Below are positions 17,232 to 25,837 of a stretch of DNA of 32,931 nucleotides, one piece after another (within the stretch, counting starts at the first letter, position 1; each line of letters opens with the position of its first letter). The stretch is from Hyphomicrobiaceae bacterium. GTDB lineage: Bacteria; Pseudomonadota; Alphaproteobacteria; Rhizobiales; Hyphomicrobiaceae. The position numbers were made by a program, and so were the translations under genes. Location: positions 1 to 32,931 of the forward strand of contig JACKJI010000022.1 in NCBI GenBank assembly GCA_020638035.1, given 5' to 3'. The notes under the pieces are model-generated. The model ran no database searches and was not told where the DNA came from. It saw only the letters and a list, made by a program, of their open reading frames with translations.

Positions 17232-20102
17232 ATGACGCCGCAGGAATTCGTCGACAAGTGGTCCAGCAGCAAGCTCAGGGAAAGCCAGGGCTCGCAGAGC
17301 CATTTCAACGATCTGTGCCGGCTTCTGGGCGAACCTAGCCCAACCGATGCGGATCAGACAGGCGACTGGTACACCTTTGAAAAGGGCGCGTCCAAGACCG
17401 GCGGCGGGGATGGCTGGGCGGATGTGTGGAAGCGTGGCTGCTTCGCCTGGGAGTACAAGGGCAAGGGCAAGGACCTCGCGGCGGCGCTGAAGCAGCTCAA
17501 GATGTACCAGGGCGCGCTCGACAACCCGCCGCTGCTGATCGTCTCCGACATGGAGAAGATAGAGGTGCACACATCCTGGACCAACATGGTGCAGGAAACG
17601 CACGTCTTCACGTTCGAAGACATCATCGATGCGCGCCGCCGCTCGCTGCTCAAGAAGGCGTTTTCGCAGGCCGATGTCGATGCCTTCAAGCCGGACCGCA
17701 AGCGCGCGGACCTCACCGCCGATGTCGCGCGCGAATTCGTTGCTCTGGCGCAAGCGTTGCGCGAGCGCGGCCATGCGCCAGAAGCGGTTGCCCACTTCGT
17801 CAACCGCATGGTCTTCTGCATGTTTGCGGAAGACGTGGAGCTACTGCCGAACGCCATGTTCACGAAGATGCTGGAGGCAAGCCTGCGCGATCCGGGCAGC
17901 TTTGAGGACAACGCGCGCACGCTCTTTAAGGCGATGGCCAACCACGGCGGCAAGGTCGGCTATGATCTGATCGAGTGGTTCAACGGCGGCCTGTTCGACG
18001 ACGATCTCGCGCTGCCGCTTCAGGTTGCGGACATCCGAACGGCGCTGAAGGCAGCCAAGCAGGACTGGTCCAACATCGATCCGTCCATCATGGGCACGCT
18101 GTTCGAGCGCGGGCTTGACCCTTCCAAACGCAGCCAGCTCGGCGCGCACTACACCGATCCGGACAAGATCATGATGATCGTCAACCCGGTGATCATCGCG
18201 CCACTGACGCGCGATTGGGAAGGCGTGCGCGCTGAGATCGAAGCGGAGATGGCCAAGCACGCCCAGGCGAAGGGCGGCGAGAAGACCAAGGCCTACAATC
18301 GCGCGAAGCGGCTGCAAACGAAGTTTCTGGAGCGGCTGAAGGCGTTCAGCATTCTCGATCCGGCCTGCGGCTCCGGCAACTTTCTTTATCTGGGTTTGAA
18401 GGCGCTCAAAGACATCGAACATCGCGTTAATACGGAATGCGAAGCTCTCGGTCTGCAACGCGAGTTCCCGGCTGTCGGGCCGGAGAACATGATGGGGATC
18501 GAGATCAACCCGTTCGCCGCCGAGCTGGCGCGCGTGTCTGTGTGGATCGGCGAAATCCAGTGGATGCGCGAGCACGGTTTTGACGCCTCGCGCAATCCGA
18601 TCCTCAAGCCGCTCGACACCATCGTCTGCCACGATGCCCTGTTGAACGACGACGGCACCGAATATAAGTGGCCGGTTGCGGATGCGATCATCGGCAATCC
18701 GCCGTTCTTGGGTGGAAAGCTCCTCCGCGACGGATTGGGCGATGAAGCCGTGGAACGCATGTTTGCGGCGTTCGAAGGCGTCGTGTCGCGCGAAGCCGAT
18801 CTCGTCTGCTATTGGTTCGCCAAGGCGCGAAACCAGATCGCAGCAGGACAGACGCTACGAGCGGGCCTCGTATCCACGAATTCGATCCGTGGCGGCGCGA
18901 ACCGCGAGGTGTTGGACGAAATCGCGGAGATGGGCCGCATCTACGAGGCGTGGAGCGATGAACCTTGGATCGTGGATGGCGCGGCGGTGCGCGTCTCGAT
19001 CACTTGTTTCGATGGTGATGCAGATGAAGCGGGACGGCGACTGAATGGCGCAACAAGCCCGCGGATCAATACAGATTTGACTTCATGGACCACTGATCTG
19101 ACCGCGGCCCGGTCATTGCCAGAAAATTCTGGCCGCGCATATCAGGGCCCTGTCAAAGTTGGTGCGTTCGACATTCCAGGTGAAGTCGCTCGAGAATGGT
19201 TACGAGCGCCAGTTAACCCGAACAACAAGACAAATTCCGATGTTCTGAGGCCTTGGATCAACGGCATGGACGTTACACGCCGATCGTCTGGGAAATGGAT
19301 AATAGACTTTGGCGAAGCCACCGAGACTGAAGCCGCTCTGTTTGAAGCACCCTTCACATACGTCACGGTCACGATAAAGCCAGTGCGCTTGCTCAATCGA
19401 GATTTACAACGGCGCAATAATTGGTGGCGGCTCGGTCGATCCGGCAATGATCTGAAGATTGCTACGACGGGCTTAAGTCGCCTGATCGCCACTCCTCGCG
19501 TATCAAAGCATCGCGTATTTGTCTGGTGTCCTCATCGTACCTTGCCGGATTCGGCAGTGGTTGCCATAGCCCGCGACGACGACACCACCTTCGGCATCCT
19601 GCATTCACGCATGCACGAGCTTTGGTCGCTACGGCTCTGCACATGGCTCGGTGTTGGTAACGACCCGCGCTACACGCCCTCTACGACCTTCGAAACCTTC
19701 CCCTTCCCCGAAGGCCTGACGCCAAACATCCCGGCCGCCGACTACGCCAGCGATCCGCGTGCCATCGCCATTGCGGAAGCGGCGAAGCGGTTGAACGAGC
19801 TGCGCGAGAATTGGCTGAACCCGGCGGACCTCGTGGAGCGCGTGCCGGAGGTGGTGCCCGGCTATCCCGACCGCATCCTGCCCAAGAATGAAGACGCCGC
19901 GAAGGAGCTGAAGAAGCGCACGCTCACCAACCTCTACAATACACGGCCCGCGTGGCTCGCAAACGCCCATAAGGCGCTCGACAAGGCGGTTGCCGCTGCC
20001 TACGGCTGGACCGATTGGGGCGAAGACGGCCTTACCGACGACGTGATCCTCGAACGCCTCTTCAAGCTCAACCAGGACCGCGCGGCGAAGCAGGGAGCGT
20101 GA
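17232..20102 (+). CDS. Single-chain restriction-methylation enzyme, MmeI-like (type IIL)
   Basis: Cleaves foreign DNA and methylates host sites using one polypeptide. The 956 residues read in order: an N-terminal nuclease with D64 and E74-Y-K76, matching the PD-(D/E)xK pattern; a helical connector; an N6-adenine methyltransferase with motif I LDPACGSGNF near residue 375 and motif IV NPPF near 490; and a C-terminal target-recognition region. MmeI relatives have this order and similar length. I start at the ATG at 17232 (MTPQEF); the frame is open to 17016, but those 72 residues are atypical and overlap the divergent gene. All catalytic motifs are intact, so it should work without partners. Located mid-element, it probably protects or stabilises it. 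Confidence 0.9.
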   Translation: MTPQEFVDKWSSSKLRESQGSQSHFNDLCRLLGEPSPTDADQTGDWYTFEKGASKTGGGDGWADVWKRGCFAWEYKGKGKDLAAALKQLKMYQGALDNPPLLIVSDMEKIEVHTSWTNMVQETHVFTFEDIIDARRRSLLKKAFSQADVDAFKPDRKRADLTADVAREFVALAQALRERGHAPEAVAHFVNRMVFCMFAEDVELLPNAMFTKMLEASLRDPGSFEDNARTLFKAMANHGGKVGYDLIEWFNGGLFDDDLALPLQVADIRTALKAAKQDWSNIDPSIMGTLFERGLDPSKRSQLGAHYTDPDKIMMIVNPVIIAPLTRDWEGVRAEIEAEMAKHAQAKGGEKTKAYNRAKRLQTKFLERLKAFSILDPACGSGNFLYLGLKALKDIEHRVNTECEALGLQREFPAVGPENMMGIEINPFAAELARVSVWIGEIQWMREHGFDASRNPILKPLDTIVCHDALLNDDGTEYKWPVADAIIGNPPFLGGKLLRDGLGDEAVERMFAAFEGVVSREADLVCYWFAKARNQIAAGQTLRAGLVSTNSIRGGANREVLDEIAEMGRIYEAWSDEPWIVDGAAVRVSITCFDGDADEAGRRLNGATSPRINTDLTSWTTDLTAARSLPENSGRAYQGPVKVGAFDIPGEVAREWLRAPVNPNNKTNSDVLRPWINGMDVTRRSSGKWIIDFGEATETEAALFEAPFTYVTVTIKPVRLLNRDLQRRNNWWRLGRSGNDLKIATTGLSRLIATPRVSKHRVFVWCPHRTLPDSAVVAIARDDDTTFGILHSRMHELWSLRLCTWLGVGNDPRYTPSTTFETFPFPEGLTPNIPAADYASDPRAIAIAEAAKRLNELRENWLNPADLVERVPEVVPGYPDRILPKNEDAAKELKKRTLTNLYNTRPAWLANAHKALDKAVAAAYGWTDWGEDGLTDDVILERLFKLNQDRAAKQGA

Positions 20103-20103
20103 C

Positions 20104-20253
20104 ATGTCGAACTTGACTTGGCAGCGCACTGGAGCCTTGCTTCGAAAGCTTTTCGAAATCCTTCAAGCCGAACCCGAGGGTTTGCCGGCCGGCGTTGCAT
20201 TGGAGCGATTGGCCGCTGCCATGCCGCTCACTGATCACGAGGCTGGCCTTTAA
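20104..20253 (+). pseudogene. Truncated 49-residue frame, possibly N-terminus of an Mrr-like endonuclease
   Basis: Begins one base after the methyltransferase stop codon. The product runs MSNLTWQRTGALLRKLFEIL, then LPAGVALERLAAAMPLTDHEAG, and stops at residue 49. The spacing and content resemble the start of the winged-helix N-terminal domain of Mrr-type restriction endonucleases, in which LTDxExG is followed by a Phe/Arg-rich segment and, much later, a nuclease. Everything after LTDHEAG is missing and the downstream DNA does not continue the protein in another frame. I read it as the stump of a lost restriction or accessory gene. A genuine 49-residue peptide is a less likely alternative. Confidence 0.5.
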
Positions 20254-20982
20254 TTCAATTCCGTTTCCGCGGAACGGGGCAACTCAGTTTGCCCCAGGGC
20301 AGGTCGGAGTCTTCGTCCGCTTGACGCCGGAAGCCGACAGTCAGTGCGATTCCGCTCAGGGCCAACACCGCCACAAGGCAGATGCGGATGATCGGCTGGC
20401 CTGTGCTTTCCGCGCACAATAGGTCTGTGGTTGTCGCCCCGAAAATCGCTGCAGTGCATCATGCCGATACCGTATTCCGGCGCTGGCGACTGCTTTCGGC
20501 GCTACCTCGTCGGTCGATGCTCGGATGTCGAACTGGGCATCCTGACCCACTCCCGACGGAGTGCCGGTGCTCAACACTTGTGTTGCGTTGAGCGCGAACG
20601 GACAGCCCAGCGAGTGATGCGCCGCAATAACACGCGATGCCGCGACGAGATTACTGAATGTTCGATCCACCCAAGACCCGTTTGGTTCTCGTTTTCACGG
20701 GGGGCCACTTGCTGCCGATTGAGTCTTCTCGGACAGTGCGCCGCACACGGTTGAAGAATTCCAAGAGTGAGCGTGGCTGGCCCGCCCAGCCTACGACCGC
20801 AGTCGTCGCGACAGCTGACAAACCGCCCGATAGACTCCGCTTTGAACACCAGTGACGGACACCGCTGCTTACGCGGCGTGAATACGTCAGCTAGTGCCAG
20901 CTACGGACCCATTGGCAATCGTCGTTCTGGTCAACGTCGGGCCGCATCTTTGGACGTGAGCTTGGCCGTAGTTTGAGGCAGA
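20254..20982. other. Gene-free, decayed stretch before the metabolic module
   Basis: About 730 bp with no intact gene. It contains the relic copy at 20543-20670. On the leftward strand, 20254-20420 reads as about 50 residues with the hydrophobic run IIRICLVAVLALSGIALTVGF before a stop, possibly the end of a lost membrane protein. The rightward MFS promoter must lie in its right half, but no clear -35/-10 pair stands out. Confidence 0.55.
20543..20670 (-). pseudogene. Relic copy A of a small exported-protein gene
   Basis: Read leftward from a GTG at 20670, the frame gives VDRTFSNLVAASRVIAAHH, then SLGCPFALNA, resembling a signal sequence ending in a lipobox-like SLGC. It aligns without gaps over 128 bp to 30058-30185 on the other strand, about 62% identical by eye. 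Differences in the conserved codons are mostly at third positions (GTG/GTA, GAT/GAC, CGA/CGG, TTC/TTT, CAT/CAC). The pattern shows descent from one coding sequence. The frame continues to 20356 but loses sensible content, and no gene is named. Confidence 0.5.
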
Positions 20983-22230
20983 ATGGTTTCGAGAGCCACA
21001 TCCCGCCGCGACGCTTCCGTTTCACGTCATTCCGATCCTGCATCACAGCCCATGACAACGTGTTTGCCGCGACGAATCCTGCCTGTGATCACGGCCTCCC
21101 AACTTGCCGGCACCTCGGTGTGGTTTGCGGGAAATGCTGTGATGCCTGACCTCGTCCAACGCGGCGGCTTGTCGCCCGACGCGCTCGGCAACATTACGAC
21201 CGCGGTGCAACTTGGCTTCATTGCGGGAACACTGGTGTTCGCATTCCTCGCCATCGCGGACCGCTTCTCTCCACGGCGCGTCTTCTTGATCTGCTCACTT
21301 CTTGCCGCAGCAACCAATGGGGCAACCTACCTGTCGGGCTCGAACCTCTGGCCGCTGCTGGTCCTTAGGTTTGTAACGGGCCTATGCCTCGCTGGCATCT
21401 ATCCTGTCGGCATGAAGATCGCGGCTGGTTGGTACGAGCGGAACCTCGGACACGCCCTTGGCTTTCTCGTCGGAGCGCTGGTGGTCGGCACAGCGCTGCC
21501 GCACCTCATCCGCGGGCTGGGTCGTGATCTGCCATGGGAAGGCGTCATGCTGGCGGTATCGGCGATAGCTGCGACCGGCGGCGTGATGATGTATCTCCTT
21601 GTGCCGGATGGACCGCATCTGAGATCCAGTGCGGAGCTAGATCCGAGGGCGCTTGCGGGCATCTTCCGCTCAGCCGACTTCCGTGCTTCCGCGGTTGGCT
21701 ACTTCGGTCACATGTGGGAGCTTTATGCTTTCTGGGCGTTCGTACCGACCTACATTGCGGCGCATGCCGGCGTCATCGACGCTGGACCGTCGGCCGTTTC
21801 GCTCATCTCGTTTCTGGTGATCGGTGCAGGCGCGGTCGGGTGCGTAGTGGGCGGGCTAGCCTCGCAACGTATCGGCAGCGCACGAGTCGCCAACGCCCAG
21901 CTTGCCGTGTCGGGTCTATGCTGCCTTGCGTCGCCGGCCATGTTCCTGATGCCAATGCCGTTGACACTTGCGTTCCTTCTCGTTTGGGGGATCACAGTCG
22001 TTGGCGACTCGCCGCAATTTTCCGCAATGAACGCGCGTACAGCGCCACCGCAGCTGGTCGGTTCCGCCCTGACCATAGTCAACTGTGTCGGCTTCTCAAT
22101 TACGATCGCCTCCATACAGCTGGTAAATGCGATGCAGAGCTACGTCGGTATTCAGTACCAGTTTCTGCTGTTGCTGCCTGGACCGGTGCTGGGCCTGATA
22201 GCATTGCGGCGGCTGGCGTCACAGCAGTAG
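20983..22230 (+). CDS. Major facilitator superfamily transporter
   Basis: Inner-membrane secondary transporter, probably with 12 helices, for uptake or export of a small molecule. From ITASQLAGTSVWFAGNAV onward the protein alternates hydrophobic helices and short loops. The loop between helices two and three carries the MFS motif A-like DRFSPRR, and GLCLAGIYPVGMK fits helix four. The start is uncertain: ATG at 20983 has GAGG four bases upstream, giving 415 residues; ATG at 21052 gives 392 residues starting just before the first helix but lacks a ribosome-binding site. It is the leftmost gene of the metabolic module and converges on the MAPEG gene, so it likely moves the pathway's substrate or product (inference). 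Confidence 0.88.
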   Translation: MVSRATSRRDASVSRHSDPASQPMTTCLPRRILPVITASQLAGTSVWFAGNAVMPDLVQRGGLSPDALGNITTAVQLGFIAGTLVFAFLAIADRFSPRRVFLICSLLAAATNGATYLSGSNLWPLLVLRFVTGLCLAGIYPVGMKIAAGWYERNLGHALGFLVGALVVGTALPHLIRGLGRDLPWEGVMLAVSAIAATGGVMMYLLVPDGPHLRSSAELDPRALAGIFRSADFRASAVGYFGHMWELYAFWAFVPTYIAAHAGVIDAGPSAVSLISFLVIGAGAVGCVVGGLASQRIGSARVANAQLAVSGLCCLASPAMFLMPMPLTLAFLLVWGITVVGDSPQFSAMNARTAPPQLVGSALTIVNCVGFSITIASIQLVNAMQSYVGIQYQFLLLLPGPVLGLIALRRLASQQ

Positions 22231-22293
22231 GTCGCGCCGATTCTGGCGATGGGAGCCAATCCGGACGACCCTCGGGGGCTACGGATCATGACC

Positions 22294-22716
22294 TTATGTC
22301 ATCGACAGAACGATGGCAGTGCCGATTGCGATCATACAGATGACTTGGACAAGAAAAAGAGTGAAGCGCAGTGCGGCTGAAGGGTTCGAAGGTGGTGCCA
22401 TTATGTGGACGACGGTTTGCCCCACGCGTGCAACTAGTGTCGTTATCGCGAGCGTATCAATTAAGGGGCTTTGCAAGCCCGTCGCCATCAGAGCCACGAC
22501 GAGTGCTGCAAAGATAGGTAGGTTCTCAACGCAATTCATGTGCGCTCGCATGGAACGCTGATACCATTCGCATCCCTGTGGTACATCCGCACGCCACTCA
22601 GCGACCGAGGCGCGCCCGGACAGGATGCGGCTCCAGCGATAGACGCCAACGCTGCCAATCAGGGTCAACAGCGTCCACGCGGCGAAACCCAAAAGAACCA
22701 ATACTGGGATTTTCAT
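22294..22716 (-). CDS. MAPEG-family membrane protein
   Basis: Small integral membrane protein of the MAPEG superfamily, whose characterised members use glutathione in conjugation or peroxide reduction. The 140 residues form four hydrophobic helices; the landmark region is RSMRAHMNCVENLPIFAALV near 55-75, with the conserved Glu-Asn-Pro order, followed by RVGQTVVHIM. I chose the ATG at 22716 with AGGAG eight bases upstream; a GTG three codons earlier overlaps that ribosome-binding site. It lies 174 bp after the MaoC gene on the same strand, so it is either the distal end of that operon or independently expressed. Bacterial members often have unknown substrates. Confidence 0.85.
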   Translation of the reverse strand: MKIPVLVLLGFAAWTLLTLIGSVGVYRWSRILSGRASVAEWRADVPQGCEWYQRSMRAHMNCVENLPIFAALVVALMATGLQSPLIDTLAITTLVARVGQTVVHIMAPPSNPSAALRFTLFLVQVICMIAIGTAIVLSMT

Positions 22717-22890
22717 CGGAGTCACTCCTGTCTCATCATCATATTTCCTGTGCGATCAGATCAGCTGCGCATTGTTTGATTATTGGATGCTAGCAATTCT
22801 TAACCCGGCATGTTCGACAGCCTTGCAGCTGCTATTGCGAACGGAACAGAAGGCACATGCATGCCAATGGAAAGGCCCTCAGCTCACAGG

Positions 22891-23364
22891 CTAAGCGGCA
22901 TCCTTAGTGTGGCCGATTGCTCCTTTAAGCAAAGGCATGGTGTAGGTTGTTGCTGTCCCGACGACGCAGGTCTCCCCATCCGCATTGCGTATGATCGTTG
23001 CGAGCTTGCAGATCGGCTTGTCGGCCCTGACGTGCTCGACTGCCACGCTAGCAATGATCGTCTCACCGATCCGTACGGCCTTCACGAACCGCCAGCTCGT
23101 CTCGAGAAACACCGTACCGGGTCCCGGGAGATCCTCCGCGACAACCGCATTCAAGAGACCGGTCGTGACCCCCCCTTGCACGATAAGGCCACCGAAAGTT
23201 GATTTGGCTGCCAAGTCGGCATCGTAGTGGATCGGGTTCTTGTCGCCCGTCATCTCTGTGAACATTTCGACATCGCGCATCGTGGTCGTGCGGCTTCGCT
23301 CAGCACGAGAGCCCAGGTCAGGCCGGCCGGCGAGCGTTTGTGTCCAAGGCGAATTGTTCGTCAT
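22891..23364 (-). CDS. MaoC-like hot-dog dehydratase/hydratase
   Basis: Member of the MaoC/PhaJ hot-dog family, typically hydrating trans-2-enoyl-CoA to (R)-3-hydroxyacyl-CoA. The 157 residues show the catalytic Asp-His dyad in TGDKNPIHYD near 40, followed by FGGLIVQGGVTTGLL, the usual active-site helix, and later the ETSWRFVKAVRIGETI strands. I start at the ATG at 23364 with AGGAG seven bases upstream. It lies 10 bp after the FAD oxidoreductase, clearly in the same operon, fourth after OsmC. In this setting it may act on an unsaturated acyl thioester made by the flavoproteins (inference). Related proteins also act as dehydratases. Confidence 0.9.
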   Translation of the reverse strand: MTNNSPWTQTLAGRPDLGSRAERSRTTTMRDVEMFTEMTGDKNPIHYDADLAAKSTFGGLIVQGGVTTGLLNAVVAEDLPGPGTVFLETSWRFVKAVRIGETIIASVAVEHVRADKPICKLATIIRNADGETCVVGTATTYTMPLLKGAIGHTKDAA

Positions 23365-23374
23365 CTTCTTTCTC

Positions 23375-24547
23375 CTATGCTGCAAGGGGTGGCACTTGAG
23401 ACAAGCCCACTAGGTGATTGGTCTCTGATTTCATGGCGGCACTCAACTCCGCATGGAGTTCCTTCACCTCTTCGAGGTTCCACTGGAACGAGGCGATCGA
23501 GTCCGTGATACGGAACAGGGCACGGGACAACGCATCGCGTACCGTTTGGTATCCAGAAAGTCTGTCTGGTCCCCCGTTGATGACGGCGGAGGCCAGGAGT
23601 TCGGCATCCCGCAAGGCATCTGTAATGCCGTGGGCTGTGAGCGGATCCTTGAAGTAGCCCGCATCACCGACCAGCGCCCAACCGGAGCCAAATGATTGGC
23701 GCATGTGGCCAGGGGCGCCGGCGAAGCCGCGCAAGCGATCTACAAGCCGGGCTCGGGCAACCTTCTCACCCAATGTTCGTGAATTCGCCTGGAGCACCTC
23801 AGCGAACCCCCTTTTTATGTTGCCGCGAAATGTTGTCCTGAACGTGGGTCCGGGCACGGACGCGAACACGCAATGCTGGCCGTGATTGGTCGGGATGACG
23901 CCGGCGGCGGCATTCTCGACGAAATGCCAGTGGGAACCGTCTTGCTCCAGCCCTTCAAAATAGCCGTAGACGCAGCAGGAGCTGCTTGAGGACTGCAAGA
24001 GGGTTCTGGCTTGAACAAGCTGTGCCACCCTAGACAGCCGGCCGTCGGCTCCGATCACGACATCGCACCCGACAACGATTGGATCGCCGCTTCCGTTCTG
24101 TAGCCGCACTCCAGTGATGCGATTGCCGGGGCCACGCTCCAGATCTATGAGCGAGACGCCATGACGAACCTCGGCGCCGGCACCGCGTGCTGCATCGACA
24201 AGTATTCGGTCCAGAACCGTGCGCCGCGGTGCGCACAGATACTCCACGCCATGCTCCGGTTTGATTTTGACGCTGACCTCCTCACCACCATAGTGGAACG
24301 TGGTGGTGCGGATCGCCGGCGTCGCCTCGGCCATTACGGTCGGGAGAAGACCCCAGCGGCTCAGCTGGAGGACCCCGGCGCGCATAAGCGCATGCGTCGA
24401 CATTGTGTCAGTGCCATAGGCCTGACGGTCGACGAGGAGAACGTCGAGACCAGCACGCGCCAGAAGCATGGCTGTGGCGGCTCCGGCGCACCGGGCTCCA
24501 ACGATCACGACGTCGTAGCGTGGACACAAAGTGCGAAGCGTATCCAT
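23375..24547 (-). CDS. FAD-dependent oxidoreductase of the geranylgeranyl reductase/hydroxylase fold
   Basis: Flavoprotein of the group A monooxygenase/geranylgeranyl-reductase superfamily. The 390 residues show the N-terminal dinucleotide motif VVIVGARCAGAATAMLLARAG at about 13-33, the mid-protein DG motif VVIGADGRLSRVA, and the C-terminal GD motif ALVGDAGYFKDPLTAHG that holds the FAD ribityl chain. Length fits single-component hydroxylases and halogenase-like reductases. ATG at 24547 has AAGGAG seven bases upstream. It sits 12 bp after the FMO-like gene and 10 bp before MaoC. Whether it hydroxylates, halogenates or reduces cannot be told; no tryptophan-halogenase WxWxIP motif was seen. Confidence 0.9.
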   Translation of the reverse strand: MDTLRTLCPRYDVVIVGARCAGAATAMLLARAGLDVLLVDRQAYGTDTMSTHALMRAGVLQLSRWGLLPTVMAEATPAIRTTTFHYGGEEVSVKIKPEHGVEYLCAPRRTVLDRILVDAARGAGAEVRHGVSLIDLERGPGNRITGVRLQNGSGDPIVVGCDVVIGADGRLSRVAQLVQARTLLQSSSSSCCVYGYFEGLEQDGSHWHFVENAAAGVIPTNHGQHCVFASVPGPTFRTTFRGNIKRGFAEVLQANSRTLGEKVARARLVDRLRGFAGAPGHMRQSFGSGWALVGDAGYFKDPLTAHGITDALRDAELLASAVINGGPDRLSGYQTVRDALSRALFRITDSIASFQWNLEEVKELHAELSAAMKSETNHLVGLSQVPPLAA

Positions 24548-24559
24548 GTCTTTTCTCCT

Positions 24560-25807
24560 TCAGGCGGCCGCACGCTGCAAGCCGAGGAACGAGTGCAGAT
24601 GCGCGGCGAGATCGGCTGCATCATCGCCTGCACCGTCGATGAACGACGATTTCCGCCGGCGCATAAACGGCAAACCCAAGACATACATGCCGGGCGAATC
24701 GACAATGCCGCCGTCGTGCCGAATGCGCCCCTTGCGATCGAGAACGGGCAGATCGAGCCACGCGTACTCGGGCCGATATCCGGTCGCCCAGATCACGGAG
24801 CTGATGGTACCGTCTTTAAGATCCAGGCCGAGCGGCGTCTCAGCTGGTATCTCCGTCGACTCAGGGCGTCCGGTGTTGGTAAACATCTCGTCCTGGCCGG
24901 TCACGCGTATCCAGTCGTCGATGCTTGCGAGCAGGCGATTCATTTTGAGATCCGCCAGCATGCAATGGTTTGCGAGCGATCCGGAAAATTGCGCCTTGCC
25001 GTCGCGCAGGCCAACGAGCCGGCCAACGATTTCGACTCCCGCCCTGCGGAGTGTGTTGAGGTCAATGGTCACGCGTTCTGGTGTCCCGATCAGCTGCAGC
25101 GAGGGGAGCCGTCGCGCGCGATCAAGGTCATCGACGGCGTCGTAACGCACGTCCATGATGCCAGTGACGTCCATCCACCATTTTATGTCGCGGCCACGAT
25201 AAAGTCGCGGCAAGCGAACGTGGTTGCCGACCGAAAGGACGACACGGCGACCGGACGCCTTGATTTCCCGAGCGAGCTGTACACCTGTTGCCGAGGCGCC
25301 AACGATCATCACGCCGCCCAATGGCAACGTGTCCGGGTTGCGGTATTCCATAGGCGTCAGGTTCGCGAGGTTCCGGGGCAATCCGGCCGCCAGCGCCGGA
25401 ACCGTCGCAACATTGCAAGCACCGCTGGCAAGAACGAGCGTGCGGCAGCGCCAGAGCCCCCGGTCGGTCGTCACCTCGTATCCGGTATCTGTGCGATGAA
25501 CCCTGCTGACACGCGTTTCGGATTGGACGGGAGCGCCCGAAGCCTTAGCATAACGTTCAAGATAGCTGACAACCTCGGGCATCGTCATATAGCCGTCGGG
25601 GTCGTCGCCCTCGTAGGCGTAGCCGGGCAGACGACTTTGCCAATTCGGCGTGAGGAGTCGAAGCGAGTCCCACCGCTCCGTGCGCCACGAGTTACCCACC
25701 TCGCCGCGCTCGATCAGCACATGGTCGATCGAGCGTGCGGTCAGATGTTTGCTCATGGCTAGTCCGGATTGGCCAGCACCAATGATGACTGTGGTCGCAA
25801 ACCTCAC
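24560..25807 (-). CDS. FMO-like NAD(P)H/FAD monooxygenase (CzcO-type)
   Basis: Two-dinucleotide-domain flavoprotein related to flavin monooxygenases and Baeyer-Villiger enzymes. Of 415 residues, the FAD motif is IIGAGQSGLAMSKHL near 8-22, the adjoining NSWRTERWDSLRL is typical of the CzcO group, and the NADPH motif is MIVGASATGVQLAREI around 190. A C-terminal VIWATGYRPEY completes the fold. The fingerprint before the NADPH motif, usually FPGxxxHSxxYRxP, reads LTPMEYRNP, with Thr where His is expected. That fits a distinct subgroup whose chemistry is not established to my knowledge. The start is GTG at 25807 with GGAG eight bases upstream. It follows OsmC by 30 bp. Confidence 0.9.
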   Translation of the reverse strand: MRFATTVIIGAGQSGLAMSKHLTARSIDHVLIERGEVGNSWRTERWDSLRLLTPNWQSRLPGYAYEGDDPDGYMTMPEVVSYLERYAKASGAPVQSETRVSRVHRTDTGYEVTTDRGLWRCRTLVLASGACNVATVPALAAGLPRNLANLTPMEYRNPDTLPLGGVMIVGASATGVQLAREIKASGRRVVLSVGNHVRLPRLYRGRDIKWWMDVTGIMDVRYDAVDDLDRARRLPSLQLIGTPERVTIDLNTLRRAGVEIVGRLVGLRDGKAQFSGSLANHCMLADLKMNRLLASIDDWIRVTGQDEMFTNTGRPESTEIPAETPLGLDLKDGTISSVIWATGYRPEYAWLDLPVLDRKGRIRHDGGIVDSPGMYVLGLPFMRRRKSSFIDGAGDDAADLAAHLHSFLGLQRAAA

Positions 25808-25837
25808 GACACTCGCTCCTTCTTCAATCCACCGCCG

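Noticed and set aside
20460..20670. Possible fumarylacetoacetate-hydrolase remnant, from STGTPSGVG in the leftward frame
   Set aside because: Only that short motif fits, and the paired relic at 30058-30185 indicates a signal-peptide-like protein instead.
24161..25762. Rightward 533-codon frame opposite the two flavoproteins
   Set aside because: Antisense shadow; no family features, while the leftward strand encodes two complete FAD enzymes.
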